Shown here in pieces: positions 6,884 to 8,131 of a stretch of DNA of 8,131 bases. The notes beneath the pieces are model-generated. The model was not told where the DNA came from, did no database searches, and was given only the letters and a program-made list of their open reading frames with translations. The stretch covers positions 14,589-22,719 of the forward strand of contig DIVQ01000034.1 of the NCBI GenBank assembly GCA_002423325.1, given 5' to 3'. How positions within the stretch are numbered: the stretch's first letter is position 1; the number at the start of each line of letters is the position of its first letter. The DNA comes from Anaerolineales bacterium UBA6128 (lineage in GTDB: Bacteria > Chloroflexota > Anaerolineae > UBA1429). A program made the position numbers and the translations under genes.

Positions 6884-8038
6884 TCAGAGCCTGGCCACCC
6901 TTTCTCCCGCCTCACGCAGGCGCTCCTCGGGCAGGCAGAGCGACAGGCGCACATAGCCGGCGCCATACTCGCCAAACGACGTCCCGGGGGTCATCCAAAC
7001 ACCGGCACGCTCGAGCACGTCGGCCGCAAAGGTCTCACACGTCGTGCCATCCGGCACCCTGGCCCACACGTACAGCGCCCCCGCAGGCGGCTTGGCCGAC
7101 ATCCCGATGCGCGGCAGCCACTCCAGCACCACATCGCGGCGCCGCTGGTAGATCGCGTTGCGCTCGGCCAGCCAGGACTGGTCGCCATTCAGTGCCACCA
7201 CCGCGGCATCCTGCAGCGGCTGAAAGATGCCCGAGTCGATATTGGTCTTGATCACGGTCAGCGCCTGAATGGCCTCGGCGTTGCCCACGGCCATGCCCAC
7301 GCGCCAGCCTGCCATGTTGTAGGTCTTGGACAGACTGTTGAACTCTACCGCCACCTCTTTGGCGCCGGGCAATTCCAGAATGCTGGGCGCCACATAGCCA
7401 TCGTAGGTGAGGTCGCAGTAGGGATTGTCGTAGCAGATCACGATGTCATAGGCGCGCGCAAAGTCGATGGCCGTGGCCAGGAACTCGCGCGGCGCGACGG
7501 CGCCGGTCGGGTTGTTGGGATAGTCGAGCCACATCAGCGTGGCGCGACGGGCCACATCTGCCGGGACGGCGCTGAAATCAACCAGATAGTCGTTCTCCTC
7601 GACAATCGGCATTGTCCAGGTATCGCCCCCCGCCATCTGCGCGCCCATGCGGTAGGTGGGATAGCCGGGATCCGAGGCCAGCACCAGGTCGCCGGGGTCC
7701 ACAAAGGCCAGCGCCATGTTCGCCAGGCCTTCTTTCGACCCGATCAGCGGACGCGCCTCGGTCTCGGGATCGAGTTCCACCCCAAAACGTCGCTGGTAAT
7801 AGTTGGCGATGGCCTTGCGCAGCGACGGCGCCCCATAGTAGCCCGCATAGCCATGATTCCTGGGCTCGGCGGCCGAGCGGTAAAGCTCGTCCAGGATGAA
7901 CTGCGGCGGCGCCAGATCTGGGCTGCCAATGCCCAGGTTGATCACATCCATTCCCTGAGCTTTGAGCGCGGCGATGCGCTTTTGTGCCACGGCAAACACG
8001 TAGGGCGGCAGGTTCTTGACACGATCAGCGATCTTCAT
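6884..8038 (-). CDS. dapL: LL-diaminopimelate aminotransferase (DapL-type, PLP fold type I)
   Basis: Probably converts tetrahydrodipicolinate directly to LL-2,6-diaminopimelate with glutamate as amino donor, a cytoplasmic step towards lysine and meso-diaminopimelate. The 384 residues have the class I/II aminotransferase layout: substrate loop LGIGSPD 35-41, IGSKEG 99-104, YPNNPTGA 173-180, DNPYCDLTYDG 204-214 with the cofactor-binding Asp204, SLSKTYNMAGWRVG 235-248 with the Schiff-base Lys238 and phosphate-binding Arg246, and YVRLSLC 362-368 with the carboxylate-binding Arg364. SLSKTYNMAGWR followed by KTNIDSG is typical of the DapL subfamily of Clostridia and Chloroflexota rather than aspartate aminotransferase. 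The start is fixed by AAGGAG six bases before the ATG. The TGA stop lies in the upstream extension of hflX, consistent with an operon. A broader aspartate/alanine aminotransferase activity cannot be excluded from sequence. Confidence 0.88.
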   Translation of the reverse strand: MKIADRVKNLPPYVFAVAQKRIAALKAQGMDVINLGIGSPDLAPPQFILDELYRSAAEPRNHGYAGYYGAPSLRKAIANYYQRRFGVELDPETEARPLIGSKEGLANMALAFVDPGDLVLASDPGYPTYRMGAQMAGGDTWTMPIVEENDYLVDFSAVPADVARRATLMWLDYPNNPTGAVAPREFLATAIDFARAYDIVICYDNPYCDLTYDGYVAPSILELPGAKEVAVEFNSLSKTYNMAGWRVGMAVGNAEAIQALTVIKTNIDSGIFQPLQDAAVVALNGDQSWLAERNAIYQRRRDVVLEWLPRIGMSAKPPAGALYVWARVPDGTTCETFAADVLERAGVWMTPGTSFGEYGAGYVRLSLCLPEERLREAGERVARL

Positions 8039-8131
8039 GGCAGACTCCTTGTGTGCATGCGGGTGCCGCTGCTCGCAGCACGCGCCGAGACCCCACCCGC
8101 CATGGTGCCGGCGATGCCGACACGGGGGCCT
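8035..8131 (-). CDS. Possible 3' end of an upstream gene coupled to dapL
   Basis: One minus-strand frame is open from the window edge for about 31 codons and ends ...RMHTRSLP with a TGA at 8037-8035. This stop overlaps the dapL start as ATGA, with the dapL Shine-Dalgarno inside the frame, a layout typical of translationally coupled operon genes. The residues are mostly Gly, Ala, Ser and Arg and show no recognisable motif. Such a short open frame is expected by chance in GC-rich DNA, so this may simply be the dapL upstream region. Confidence 0.25.
   Translation of the reverse strand, partial: GPRVGIAGTMAGGVSARAASSGTRMHTRSLP
8045..8050 (-). promoter_or_regulatory. Shine-Dalgarno sequence of dapL
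   Basis: Minus-strand AAGGAG lies six bases before the ATG at 8038. It is the strongest ribosome-binding site seen in the window and settles the dapL start. Confidence 0.85.

Noticed and set aside
8068..8079. Small inverted repeat GCTGC-TC-GCAGC upstream of dapL
   Set aside because: Five-bp arms with a 2-base loop are common by chance at this GC content, and no T-run or conserved RNA structure is visible.
8102..8131. Plus-strand ATG with an open frame to the window edge, possibly a divergent gene
   Set aside because: Only ten codons are visible, there is no Shine-Dalgarno sequence before it, and the minus strand frame is equally open.
1..8131. Search by eye for CRISPR repeats, tRNA or rRNA genes, insertion sequences and attachment sites
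   Set aside because: No regularly spaced repeats, cloverleaf-like segments, transposase motifs or flanking inverted repeats were seen; almost all bases are accounted for by four coding genes.

Overview
The window is GC-rich bacterial chromosomal DNA with four long, tightly packed genes. It most likely comes from a member of the Chloroflexota (Anaerolineae- or Caldilinea-like). That assignment is an inference from three things: long Thr-Pro linkers in a secreted protein, repeated DNRLRE-type beta-sandwich domains, and an LL-diaminopimelate aminotransferase of the direct (DapL) type. No rRNA or other phylogenetic marker is present, so it is only moderately secure.

Layout. Positions 2-1063 (+) hold the 3' part of a secreted GH5-like, clan GH-A glycoside hydrolase; its 5' end lies outside the window. 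It converges on 1060-5358 (-), a 1432-residue modular surface lipoprotein. That protein has a lipobox signal peptide, a GH-A-like barrel, a carbohydrate-binding-like beta-sandwich, three DNRLRE-type domains separated by Thr/Pro linkers, and a C-terminal membrane helix. The two genes overlap by 4 bp and read their stop codons from the same CTAG palindrome. Positions 5359-5525 are the only clearly non-coding stretch inside the window (167 bp). It carries a good sigma-70-type promoter very close to the lipoprotein ATG, a GAAC-N4-GTTC palindrome just upstream of it, and three copies of TCCCAAAT. Positions 5526-6827 (-) encode the ribosome-associated GTPase HflX, probably with its true start further upstream. 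Positions 6884-8038 (-) encode a DapL-type aminotransferase with a clear Shine-Dalgarno sequence. The last ~95 bp may hold the end of another minus-strand gene coupled to dapL by an ATGA overlap.

How the genes work together. dapL and hflX look like one minus-strand housekeeping transcription unit (amino acid/cell-wall precursor synthesis and ribosome rescue or GTPase function). The lipoprotein has its own promoter and, with the convergent GH5-like gene, forms a pair of extracellular carbohydrate-active proteins. I see no mobile element, CRISPR array, tRNA or rRNA. The region is mostly ordinary; the points worth a second look are the lipoprotein architecture, its short-leader promoter region and the HflX start.
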